A DNA stretch of 6,312 nt. Source: DATELY01 sp040513115. Its GTDB lineage: Bacteria > Pseudomonadota > Gammaproteobacteria > Steroidobacterales > Steroidobacteraceae. Shown here piece by piece: positions 1 through 6,280 of this stretch (its first letter is position 1; the number at the start of each line of letters is the position of its first letter). The translations under genes and the position numbers were made by a program. Location: the NCBI GenBank assembly GCA_040513115.1, contig JBEVDW010000561.1:1-6312 (forward strand). Reading direction: 5' to 3'. The notes under the pieces are model-generated. The model ran no database searches, was not told the origin of the DNA, and saw only the letters and a program-made list of their open reading frames with translations.

Positions 1-1178
1 ATGCCCTTCTGATGAATCGACTCGCCGGACGGAGTGAAGTAGCGCGACGTCGTCAGCTTGATCGCACGACCGTCGGATAGCGGCACGACGGTCTGCACGG
101 AGCCCTTGCCGAACGTGCGCGAGCCGACGAGAACGGCACGCTGATGATCCTTGAGTGCGCCCGCGACGATTTCCGACGCCGACGCTGAGCCCGCATTCAC
201 GAGCACTGCGATCGGCGCGCCATTCATCAAGTCGCCCGGTTTCGCACTCATCGCGAACTGCGCATCAGCCGCGCGACCGCTTGCCGACACGATCAGGCCT
301 TCGTTCAGGAATTCATCGGAAACATCCACGGCGGCTTCGAGCACGCCACCTGGGTTGTTGCGCAGATCCACGATGAGACCTTTGAGAGCGCCGCGGTTCT
401 GTTGCGAGAGTTTGGCGAGCGCACGGCGCAGATCGGCGTCCGTCGTATCGCTGAAATGCACGATGCGAACGTAGCCCATGCCCGGCTCGAGCAACTCGTG
501 CTTCACCGTGCGGACGCGGACCGGCTGCCGCTCCAAGGTGAAGTTGATCGGTTCCGGATTACCTTCGCGCGCAATCGTGATCTTGACCTTCGTGCCCGAT
601 TGACCGCGCATGCGTTCGATGGCTTGCGAGAGCGCTTGCGCGTCGACCGGGACGTCATCGATCGCCACGAGCTGATCGCGCACGCGCACGCCGGCAACGG
701 CGGCAGGCGTCTCTTCGATCGTATTGCTCACCCGCACCTGGCCCTGTTCGACGGCGACTTCGAGGCCGACACCCGAATACTCGCCGCTCGAGCTGATGCG
801 GATGTTCTCGAACTCTTTGGGATCGAGGAATGCGGAATGCGGATCGAGCTCGGACATCATGCCGCGGATTGCCGCTTCGATGAGCTGCTCGTCGCTGAGC
901 TGCTCGACGTAGTCACGCTTCACGCGCTCGAGCACTTCGGCCAACAGACGCGCGTCCTGCCAGGGGAGAATCGCACGCAACGCGAAGTCGTTCGCCGCCT
1001 TGTCATGCGGTTCGCGAGCGGCCATCGCCTGGGCCGCAATTGCATTGCCGCCTTTCTCCGCAGCCATGTGAATGACCGGATTCGCTTCACGATCCTGTTG
1101 CGCGAGTGTGCCCAGGGCACCCATGCCGATGCCAGCAGCGAGGACGACGAGCGTTTTCAGTACGGGCTTGGCTCTCAC
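1..1178 (-). CDS. ctpA: CtpA-family carboxyl-terminal processing serine protease (S41), C-terminus cut off by window edge
   Basis: The gene enters at the left edge and shows 392 codons; the C-terminal part is outside. It encodes a periplasmic tail-specific protease that degrades envelope proteins from their C-termini. Seen: residues 1-27 form a basic start plus hydrophobic segment (signal or anchor); residues 106-120 read GMMSELDPHSAFLDP, a hallmark of this family; a PDZ domain spans about 133-222 (starting GEYSGVGLEV); the S41 core holds LRNNPGG (272-278), SASASEI (331-337) and FGKGSVQ (356-362). Spacing to characterised members gives catalytic Ser333, Lys358 (25 residues later) and Gln362. 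The start is GTG at 1178: the frame stays open upstream to a TAG near 1270 without ATG or GTG, and this GTG gives a proper hydrophobic N-terminus, though no clear Shine-Dalgarno is visible. In Pseudomonas, CtpA with a lipoprotein partner degrades peptidoglycan hydrolases; whether that applies here is inference. It lies 147 bases downstream of the GGDEF-EAL gene. Confidence 0.93.
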   Translation of the reverse strand, partial: MRAKPVLKTLVVLAAGIGMGALGTLAQQDREANPVIHMAAEKGGNAIAAQAMAAREPHDKAANDFALRAILPWQDARLLAEVLERVKRDYVEQLSDEQLIEAAIRGMMSELDPHSAFLDPKEFENIRISSSGEYSGVGLEVAVEQGQVRVSNTIEETPAAVAGVRVRDQLVAIDDVPVDAQALSQAIERMRGQSGTKVKITIAREGNPEPINFTLERQPVRVRTVKHELLEPGMGYVRIVHFSDTTDADLRRALAKLSQQNRGALKGLIVDLRNNPGGVLEAAVDVSDEFLNEGLIVSASGRAADAQFAMSAKPGDLMNGAPIAVLVNAGSASASEIVAGALKDHQRAVLVGSRTFGKGSVQTVVPLSDGRAIKLTTSRYFTPSGESIHQKG

Positions 1179-1245
1179 AAAAATCCGACGTTCAATGATG
1201 ACGAATTCGCATTTCCCGCCGCTCTTTCCAGCGGACGAATACAGA

Positions 1246-1259
1246 GTAGGGTCCCCTAC
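1246..1259. repeat. 14-base inverted repeat in the gap before ctpA
   Basis: GTAGGG (1246-1251) and CCCTAC (1254-1259) form a perfect dyad with a two-base centre (TC). The gap is 1179-1325, between the end of the GGDEF-EAL gene and the GTG of ctpA. The loop is too short for an RNA hairpin, so an operator-like protein site is more plausible. A TTGACT hexamer on the minus strand (1279-1274) lies just upstream and could be a -35 box, but no convincing -10 follows at normal spacing. Nothing else was recognised in this gap. Confidence 0.3.
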
Positions 1260-1325
1260 GCTGCCTCTCTATCAGTCAAGCCCCGAAGTGCTGCGTGGCC
1301 TGAGCGGACCGGCCCTCGAGTTGCG

Positions 1326-3542
1326 TCAAATGTGACGCGTTGCTCGCGAGCTGTAGCTGCGCAGCAGGTCTTGCAACACATGCTCCAACGGCCGCGGCCT
1401 GCCGATCGAGAAGCCTTGACCGTAGTCCACGCCCAATTGGGCCATGGCGGTCTGGATCGCTTCGCTTTCGACGCACTCGGCCGTGGTTCTGAGTTTCATT
1501 GCTTGTGCAAGCTGCACAATCGCACTGACCATCGCCTGTGAGCGCGGGTTCCCCACGACGTCGCGCACCAGTCCACCGTCGATCTTCAGATCGGTCACCG
1601 GTAGAGACTTCAAGTACGTGAGCGAGGACAGACCCTTGCCGAAGTCGTCCAGCGCGATGTCGTGCCCCAGGTCTTTCAGGCGGCGGATCAGTGCTTCCGC
1701 ACGGACGATATTCGCGACGGCCGCTGTCTCCGTAACTTCGAACGACAGTAACCCCGGCGGCAGCTCGTATTCGCTGAGCTTCGCTTCCAGATAGTCGGGG
1801 AATTCCTCGTCGCTCAGCGACTGACCGGAGAGGTTGATAGCGAACTTGATGCCCATGCCCTTGAGCGCGGGGGCTGCCGAGGAAATCACTTCGAGGGCGA
1901 ACTGCACCACCCAGCGATCGATAGAAGTCGCCAGTTGGTAGCGCTCCGCTGCCGTGAAGAACTTGTCGGGCGAGATGCTCTCGCCGGCCGCGTCGATCAT
2001 GCGCAACAACAGCTCGAAGCGCTGTCCGCCGGTTTTGCCTAGCGGCACGATAGGTTGCGCTTCCAGTCGGAAGGAATCGTTCGCAAGGGCATCGCGAATG
2101 GTGCCGATGAGCGATACGTCCTCGTACCTCTGGACGATGCTCCGGTCGGCTTCCTGGTAGCACTCGACGCGCCCGCGGCCGCGGTCTTTGGCGGCCTTGC
2201 AAGACACTTCCGCGAGCGCCAGTGCGTGCGACAACGGCAGCTTGGAGTTGGGCACGGCTGCGACACCGAGGCTCGCGCTGATCTCGATCTTCTTGTCTTC
2301 GGCCGTGTAGTCGATGGCTGCGATGTTTTCGCACAGAGCCTGGGCGAAACGCGTGGCCGTATCGAGAGCACACTCAGGGAACAACAGCGCGAAGCGGTCG
2401 CCGGAGATGCGAGCTGCGCTCATGCGCGAGCCCAGGTTATTGCGAATCACCGCGCCCACGCGCGTGATCACTTCGTCGCCGACGTGCATGCCGTGGTTCT
2501 CGTTGATCACGTGCAGGCGGTCGATGTCGCCGTAGACGATGCAATGTTGCGCATTACTCTTGCCAGCCAGCGTCGTCAGCGCGCGCTTTTCGAAGGCAGG
2601 TCGCGTGAACAAGCCTGTCGCCGTGTCGTAGGCGTTCTGAAGCACGAACGCGACGCGCCGGCCGAGCAGCTCGACGATGCGCACGTGGCGCAACTCGAAA
2701 TCCGGCGCGCTGGTGGGCTTGAACAGCGCCAGGATACCGACGACTTGTTGTGCACCTTGCAGGATAGGGCACGTCAGAATCTTGTAGGGCAGGGCGCCGA
2801 GCGGGCTGTTCGGCGGCGCGCGGTTGAGCGTGACTGTGCGGCGCTGCACTTGCGACCACGCGAGCAGGTGACGCTGCGTCTTCTCGAGCGCTTCGGTATC
2901 CGCAGCCGTAGGCATGCCCTGCGCCGTGCGCGCCATCGAGATGTTGTTCTCGGGAATGATCAGCGCGCCGAACGTGCAGTTCAGGTGGGCGACGCAGTTC
3001 TGAATCAGGTGCGCGAACTCGTCGGTGTCGCCGGCTTCGCTCGAACCGCTGGCGTCCATGAGGAGCTCGAGATCGCCATCGCGCGTCGTGAGACTGCGCT
3101 GCAGGTCGCCGAGGTTGTACTGACTGCTCAGCTCCCGCGCGAGCACGGCCAACGCGGGTCTCAGCAGGCTATGCACCAGGGAGACGGGTCGCGGCGTGTT
3201 GGAACCGGGGTCTCGATGGGAAACGGCAACTGCACCGAGCAGCTCGCGCTTCTCGTCGCGCACGATGAAGACGTAAGCCGGATCACCATCCCAGGAGCGC
3301 AGGAGAGCGTCGGACTCGCTGCCATTGTCTTTCTGCCGCGCTGCAGCCAGCGCCTCTTCGATCAGCTCCAGCAAGTCCTGGCTTTCGCAGCCGTCGGAGA
3401 GCCACAAGGGAACGCCCATCCGGTCGTAGATGGCGATGCCGAGTGCGCGCGGCATCAACATCTTCATCAACTGACCGTACGGGTCGAGCGATGTCTGGGG
3501 TGCCTGAGTGTCCGCAGGCGTGAGGACGGCAGCGGTTGCCAT
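1326..3542 (-). CDS. GAF-like/GGDEF/EAL protein, probable cyclic-di-GMP phosphodiesterase with degenerate GGDEF domain
   Basis: A 738-residue soluble protein without a signal peptide or membrane helix, so probably cytoplasmic. Residues about 30-110 look like a small sensory domain of unknown type; about 135-305 resembles a GAF domain; a GGDEF domain follows (about 303-465) and an EAL domain (about 475-728). In the GGDEF domain the signature is SGDRF (380-384), and no RxxD inhibitory site precedes it, although Asp339, Asn347 and Asp356 of the nucleotide pocket are kept. The EAL domain keeps the residues needed for phosphodiesterase activity: ELL (510-512), Asn570 in INLS, Glu602 in FEVTE, Asp632-Asp633 in DDFG, Lys653 in DLKID, Glu689 and Gln709. 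Hydrolysis of c-di-GMP to pGpG is therefore the expected activity, with the GGDEF domain possibly a GTP-sensing module. I chose ATG 3542, preceded by AGGA (3559-3556, 13 bases away). A frame from ATG 3614 would add 24 residues but has no Shine-Dalgarno. It lies 165 bases after envC. Confidence 0.88.
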   Translation of the reverse strand: MATAAVLTPADTQAPQTSLDPYGQLMKMLMPRALGIAIYDRMGVPLWLSDGCESQDLLELIEEALAAARQKDNGSESDALLRSWDGDPAYVFIVRDEKRELLGAVAVSHRDPGSNTPRPVSLVHSLLRPALAVLARELSSQYNLGDLQRSLTTRDGDLELLMDASGSSEAGDTDEFAHLIQNCVAHLNCTFGALIIPENNISMARTAQGMPTAADTEALEKTQRHLLAWSQVQRRTVTLNRAPPNSPLGALPYKILTCPILQGAQQVVGILALFKPTSAPDFELRHVRIVELLGRRVAFVLQNAYDTATGLFTRPAFEKRALTTLAGKSNAQHCIVYGDIDRLHVINENHGMHVGDEVITRVGAVIRNNLGSRMSAARISGDRFALLFPECALDTATRFAQALCENIAAIDYTAEDKKIEISASLGVAAVPNSKLPLSHALALAEVSCKAAKDRGRGRVECYQEADRSIVQRYEDVSLIGTIRDALANDSFRLEAQPIVPLGKTGGQRFELLLRMIDAAGESISPDKFFTAAERYQLATSIDRWVVQFALEVISSAAPALKGMGIKFAINLSGQSLSDEEFPDYLEAKLSEYELPPGLLSFEVTETAAVANIVRAEALIRRLKDLGHDIALDDFGKGLSSLTYLKSLPVTDLKIDGGLVRDVVGNPRSQAMVSAIVQLAQAMKLRTTAECVESEAIQTAMAQLGVDYGQGFSIGRPRPLEHVLQDLLRSYSSRATRHI

Positions 3543-3644
3543 GGCGTGTATGTATTCCTGCGCGCTTGCCGGTGAGAGAGAAGTAAACGGCGTTTGACAA
3601 GTGCAGGCGATCATCGCGGCGGCAGATACGGCGTTCCTTGAACT

Positions 3645-3674
3645 CCACCGCAGTTTTGAGCCGGCGGGCGGTGG
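3645..3674 (-). repeat. Inverted repeat between envC and the GGDEF-EAL gene
   Basis: CCACCGC (3645-3651) and GCGGTGG (3668-3674) are perfect 7-base arms around a 16-base loop, in the 165-base gap between the envC stop and the next start. Transcribed leftward this would form a GC-rich hairpin about 34 bases after the envC stop. No run of T follows on the minus strand, so it is not a typical intrinsic terminator; it could reduce read-through, protect the envC mRNA end, or be chance in GC-rich DNA. No convincing promoter was found in the rest of this gap. Confidence 0.3.
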
Positions 3675-3707
3675 CAGGGGCGCTCTAAGTAAAGCCAGTG
3701 AACACGG

Positions 3708-4856
3708 TCACGGTTTGCTGAGCCACTGCAGGGGATCCAGGGGCTGACGACCCTTGCGCACTTCGAAATACAGGCCCGAGCGGTGGCTGGCGCTGCCCTC
3801 TCCCACGACGGAGATGGCGTCTCCGGCAGCCACGCGGTCACCCACCTTGCGGAAGAGCTCCTCGTTGTTGCCGTACAGGCTCATGAAGCCGCCGCCGTGA
3901 TCGATGACGATCAACAGGCCGAGGCCCGGCAGCCAGTCTGCGTACATAACCCGGCCGGCGTAGGACGCCCGTACCTGGGTACCGCGAGCACTGCCGATCA
4001 AGACGCCCTGCCATTTCAGCCCACCCCCGCGCGCCTGGCCGAATCGGGCCAGCAACTTGCCCTTTACCGGCCAGGGAAGCTTGCCGCGCACACGCGCGAA
4101 TGGGCCCGTCCCCAGGGTCGGAAACTCCTCGGCGGCGCTACGCAACTCGGCGATCAGCTTTTCCAGTGCCTTGGCTTCGGCTTCCAAGCGGGAGAGTTGC
4201 TCGCCGCGGCTCTTGAGCTGGGATTGCACCGTGGCCAGCGTCGCAGCGCGTTGTTCGCGCGCGCGCTTGAGCGAGCCGACCTGGCCTTCCTGCTCGTCTT
4301 GCAGCTGGGCGAGCCGTGCTTCTTCCGCCGAGATCTTCTCGCTGAGCAGGGCGATGTGATCGAGTTGCTCTTCGATGCGATGAATGCGGTCCGCGCGCAA
4401 ACGTCCGAAGTAGCGGTAGTAGACGAGATTGCGGCCCAATCGGGCGGGATCGCGCTGATTGAGCACCATGCGCAGTTGTTCTTCGCGCCCGCTCAGGTAG
4501 GCGAGCTTCATCTCGGCGGCGAGCTGGTCCCGCTCGGATCCCACCTGGGTATCGATCTGCTCGCGCTCCTGCTCCAGCGCCTCCCGCTGCTCCTGCACGG
4601 CTTCCCGTTCGCGCTTCAATGCGGCCAGCCGCTTGCGCGCGCTTGCAATTCCCACCTCGGCATCCTTGAGCTGATTCGTGAGTGCATCGCGACGCTGCGC
4701 CTCCGCCTGCAGCGACTTGCGGATGGTTTCGATCCGTTCGCGGACGGACGCAAGCTCGGCCTCCTTGGCTTTCTCGGAGGCGGCTTCGACCGTCGGTGTG
4801 AGAATCAGCACGCAAACCGCAGCAAAAAGCAGGAGCGAGCGCGGCGCGCTAATCAT
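3708..4856 (-). CDS. envC: EnvC-like murein hydrolase activator (coiled coil plus degenerate LytM/M23 domain)
   Basis: A 382-residue exported protein. Residues 1-25 are a signal peptide (MISAPR, then a hydrophobic stretch, cleavage probably after VEA). Residues about 27-245 are a long charged coiled coil, broken near 115-155 (YLSGREEQLRMVLNQRDP, then the VYYRYF region), as in EnvC. The C-terminal LytM domain (about 258-380) keeps the fold motifs RFG (271-273), GTQVRASYAGRV, ADWLPGLG, IDHGGG and LYFEV. Zinc ligands of active M23 peptidases are lost: the first His is Trp282, the Asp is Leu286, and the final HxH reads GLY (361-363). In E. coli such a domain does not cut peptidoglycan; it activates amidases AmiA and AmiB under FtsEX control, splitting the septal wall. 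The same role is inferred here. A GTG at 4871 would add five residues; ATG 4856 gives the neater signal peptide, and neither has a clear Shine-Dalgarno. It is the first gene of the leftward set. Confidence 0.92.
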   Translation of the reverse strand: MISAPRSLLLFAAVCVLILTPTVEAASEKAKEAELASVRERIETIRKSLQAEAQRRDALTNQLKDAEVGIASARKRLAALKREREAVQEQREALEQEREQIDTQVGSERDQLAAEMKLAYLSGREEQLRMVLNQRDPARLGRNLVYYRYFGRLRADRIHRIEEQLDHIALLSEKISAEEARLAQLQDEQEGQVGSLKRAREQRAATLATVQSQLKSRGEQLSRLEAEAKALEKLIAELRSAAEEFPTLGTGPFARVRGKLPWPVKGKLLARFGQARGGGLKWQGVLIGSARGTQVRASYAGRVMYADWLPGLGLLIVIDHGGGFMSLYGNNEELFRKVGDRVAAGDAISVVGEGSASHRSGLYFEVRKGRQPLDPLQWLSKP

Positions 4857-4890
4857 GGGCGCTGCCGACACGGGAGCGGTGCAATGCCGC

Positions 4891-4899
4891 TGCTATACT
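4891..4899 (+). promoter_or_regulatory. Extended -10 promoter element for the rhodanese-grxC-secB operon
   Basis: TGCTATACT contains the extended -10 pattern TGnTATAnT (TG at 4891-4892, hexamer TATACT at 4894-4899), one mismatch from TATAAT. No good -35 hexamer is seen 16-18 bases upstream, which is tolerated at extended -10 promoters. Transcription would begin near 4906, leaving a leader of about 85 bases before the rhodanese ATG at 4990. It lies about 35 bases outside the envC start, in the divergent region; a matching promoter for envC on the minus strand was not clear. Confidence 0.5.
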
Positions 4900-4916
4900 C
4901 CGCCGCCGCCCGAATA

Positions 4917-4980
4917 AGGCGCGCGCTTGTCGACGCGCCTCTCAACACGCCAGCACGGTCCGCTGGCATGCCTGGATGCC
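4917..4980 (+). promoter_or_regulatory. Structured 5' leader with three inverted repeats ahead of the rhodanese gene
   Basis: Three perfect inverted repeats follow each other: AGGCGCG/CGCGCCT (4917-4923 with 4934-4940, 10-base loop), GCCAGC/GCTGGC (4949-4954 with 4962-4967, 7-base loop) and GGCAT/ATGCC (4965-4969 with 4976-4980, 6-base loop). The second and third share bases 4965-4967, so they cannot form fully at the same time. All lie between the predicted transcription start and the ATG at 4990, where no strong Shine-Dalgarno is seen. The structures are visible; a regulatory role is inference, and some pairing is expected by chance at this GC content. Confidence 0.3.
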
Positions 4981-4989
4981 CCCGCGCAC

Positions 4990-5439
4990 ATGAGTCAGTT
5001 GCTTGAGTACACGACACATCATCCGTTCCTCGTCAGCGCAGCCGCGATTCTCGCTGTTCTTGCGCTCGTGTTCGAGCTTCGGCATCGCCGCAGCGGCGGC
5101 ACCTCGGTCAGCACGCTGCAGGCCGTGCACCTGCTGAATACTGGTGCGCTCGCGCTGGATACCCGTCCGCGAGAGGCGTACGAGCAAGGTCATCTGATCG
5201 AGGCACGGCACTTACCTAGTACCGAACTCGGAACGGCGGCGGAGACTTTGAAGAAGTACCGGGAGAAGCCGGTGCTCGTGTATTGCGACAACGGTTTGAG
5301 CTCGGCCGCGGCGGTCAGGACGCTGAGATCGCAGGGTTTCACCAAGGCGGTGAGCTTGCGCGGAGGTATCAACGGCTGGCGGCAGGAGAACCTCCCGCTG
5401 GTAAAAGACTCCGGCAAGGGCAAGCGTGAAGGTAAGTAG
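4990..5439 (+). CDS. yibN: Membrane-anchored rhodanese-like sulfurtransferase (YibN type)
   Basis: A 149-residue protein: a hydrophobic helix at about 13-30 (FLVSAAAILAVLALVFEL) followed by basic RHRR, which suggests an N-out, C-in orientation with the catalytic domain in the cytoplasm, then one rhodanese domain (about 37-137). Seen motifs are LDTRP (56-60), the active-site loop beginning at Cys99 (YCDNGLSS) and the closing LRGGINGW (123-130). Cys99 would carry a persulfide, but the loop lacks the basic residue common in sulfurtransferases (CxxGxR reads CDNGLS), so the physiological substrate is unclear. Starting at ATG 4990 puts the membrane helix at the usual place; the frame extends upstream to a TTG at 4927, which would add 21 non-hydrophobic residues and run through the leader hairpins, so I reject it. 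No strong Shine-Dalgarno is visible. First gene of the rightward operon, two bases before grxC, the order known from E. coli (yibN-grxC-secB). Confidence 0.88.
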   Translation: MSQLLEYTTHHPFLVSAAAILAVLALVFELRHRRSGGTSVSTLQAVHLLNTGALALDTRPREAYEQGHLIEARHLPSTELGTAAETLKKYREKPVLVYCDNGLSSAAAVRTLRSQGFTKAVSLRGGINGWRQENLPLVKDSGKGKREGK

Positions 5440-5441
5440 GC

Positions 5442-5711
5442 ATGAGCGTCGATGTGGTGATGTACTCGACCACTTTCTGCCCGTATTGCGAACGTGCACG
5501 GGCCCTGTTCAAGCGCAAGGGCGTGGCGTTTCGCGAGATCAAAGTCGACGATGATCCTTCGCAGCGGGAAGTCATGCTGCGCAAGAGCGGCGGGCGACGG
5601 ACGGTGCCGCAGATTTTCATCGGGGAGCAACATGTCGGCGGGTTCGATGACATGAGCGCGCTCGACCGCGCGGGGGGTCTCGATCCGCTGCTGGGGCTCA
5701 CCGGCTCATAG
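5442..5711 (+). CDS. grxC: Glutaredoxin 3 (GrxC-type dithiol glutaredoxin)
   Basis: An 89-residue cytosolic thioredoxin-fold protein of normal class I glutaredoxin length. It reduces disulfides and glutathione-mixed disulfides using glutathione. The dithiol active site CPYC is at residues 13-16 after the first strand (VVMYSTTF), the cis-proline motif TVP at 54-56, and the glutathione-binding GGFDD at 66-70; all are intact. The start is ATG 5442, with AAGG (5429-5432) nine bases upstream, inside the end of the rhodanese gene, whose stop lies just two bases before this start. This spacing suggests tight co-transcription and perhaps translational coupling. secB follows after 36 bases. Confidence 0.95.
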   Translation: MSVDVVMYSTTFCPYCERARALFKRKGVAFREIKVDDDPSQREVMLRKSGGRRTVPQIFIGEQHVGGFDDMSALDRAGGLDPLLGLTGS

Positions 5712-5734
5712 AACAAGACTGGCGATTCACTGAT

Positions 5735-5739
5735 AGGAG
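5735..5739 (+). promoter_or_regulatory. Strong ribosome binding site of secB
   Basis: AGGAG lies eight bases before the ATG at 5748, in the 36-base gap after grxC. It is the best Shine-Dalgarno in the window and fixes the secB start. It fits a chaperone needed in quantity, translated independently of the upstream genes on the same mRNA. Confidence 0.8.
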
Positions 5740-5747
5740 CTTCGACG

Positions 5748-6251
5748 ATGGCTGACGAAACCACTGCCGCCGCTAACGGCCAGGCAGGTGACCCCAACGC
5801 GCCCCAGTTCGCACCGCAGGTCGTGTACCTGAAGGACGTGTCCTTCGAAGCACCCAATGGTCCGCGCGTGCCGAATCAGAACACGGCGCCGACGATCAAC
5901 ATGAACCTCAACACCACGGTCAACGATCTGGGCCCCGAGCTCAAGGAAGTCGTGTTGACCGTGCGCCTCGAGGCGAAGGTCAGCGAGCAGACGCTGTGGT
6001 TGTGCGAGCTGCAGCAGGCTGGCGCATTCGGCGTGCGCAACGTGCCCAGCGAGGATCTGCAGCGGCTCTTGGGCATCTACTGCCCGGGTTATCTGTTGCC
6101 CTATGCGCGCCAGACAGCCTCGGACCTGTTGCTCAAGGGTGGCTTTCCGCCGTTCCTGTTGCCGCCGGTCAACTTCGAGGTGCTGTTCGAGCGGGCACGT
6201 GCCGAAGCGCAGCAGCGCCAGCCGCAGGCTGCGAACCAACCTGTTAACTAA
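5748..6251 (+). CDS. secB: Protein-export chaperone SecB
   Basis: A 167-residue protein, slightly longer than the 155 of E. coli SecB. As a tetramer SecB holds precursor proteins unfolded in the cytosol and hands them to SecA at the Sec translocase. Family signatures seen: YLKDVSFEAPNGP (27-39), the strand with EVVLTVRLEAKV (67-78), LCELQQAGAF (85-94), YCPGYLLPYAR (111-121) and GGFPPFLLPPVNFEVLF (131-147). Residues 1-22 are a poorly conserved, Ala/Asn/Gln-rich extension. The C-terminal tail (150-167) is Gln/Ala/Arg-rich and almost without acidic residues, unlike the acidic tail of E. coli SecB, which takes part in binding the SecA zinc domain. It ends the visible operon; the usual next gene, gpsA, is not recognisable in the 61 bases that remain. 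Confidence 0.97.
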   Translation: MADETTAAANGQAGDPNAPQFAPQVVYLKDVSFEAPNGPRVPNQNTAPTINMNLNTTVNDLGPELKEVVLTVRLEAKVSEQTLWLCELQQAGAFGVRNVPSEDLQRLLGIYCPGYLLPYARQTASDLLLKGGFPPFLLPPVNFEVLFERARAEAQQRQPQAANQPVN

Positions 6252-6262
6252 TCTTGTCGATC

Positions 6263-6280
6263 AGGCCATGAAAGTGGCCT
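6263..6280. repeat. Inverted repeat just after secB
   Basis: AGGCCA (6263-6268) and TGGCCT (6275-6280) are perfect 6-base arms around a 6-base loop, starting 12 bases after the secB stop. No T-run follows, so it is a poor intrinsic terminator on sequence grounds. The right arm and loop fall inside a possible start of a following gene (ATG 6268), so folding would cover that start codon. Confidence 0.35.

Noticed and set aside
402..1541. 379-codon open frame on the plus strand opposite ctpA
   Set aside because: It spans all of the visible ctpA N-terminal half, the gap and the end of the next gene. The minus strand carries the S41 catalytic motifs, so this is a shadow.
1276..2373. 365-codon minus-strand frame overlapping the EAL region
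   Set aside because: It is an Arg-rich frame-shifted reading of the same strand that encodes the EAL domain; no motif and no ribosome binding site support it.
2055..3575. 506-codon open frame on the plus strand opposite the GGDEF-EAL gene
   Set aside because: Its translation is Arg/Ala/His-rich with no domain, and the opposite strand encodes clear GGDEF and EAL motifs. Long antisense frames are expected in GC-rich genes.
3645..3674. Intrinsic terminator after envC
   Set aside because: A stem is present but the loop is long and no T-run follows on the minus strand, so it is listed only as an inverted repeat.
3708..4100. EnvC C-terminal domain as an active M23 metallopeptidase
   Set aside because: The zinc ligands are replaced (Trp282, Leu286, GLY at 361-363), so it fits the non-catalytic activator class instead.
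4912..4917. TTATTC on the minus strand as a -35 box for envC
   Set aside because: The nearest -10-like sequence (TATAGC) is only 14 bases away and the hexamers match poorly.
3783..5006. 407-codon open frame on the plus strand opposite envC
   Set aside because: It is antisense to the envC coiled coil, is Leu/Ala-rich without recognisable motifs, and runs into the promoter and leader of the rhodanese operon.
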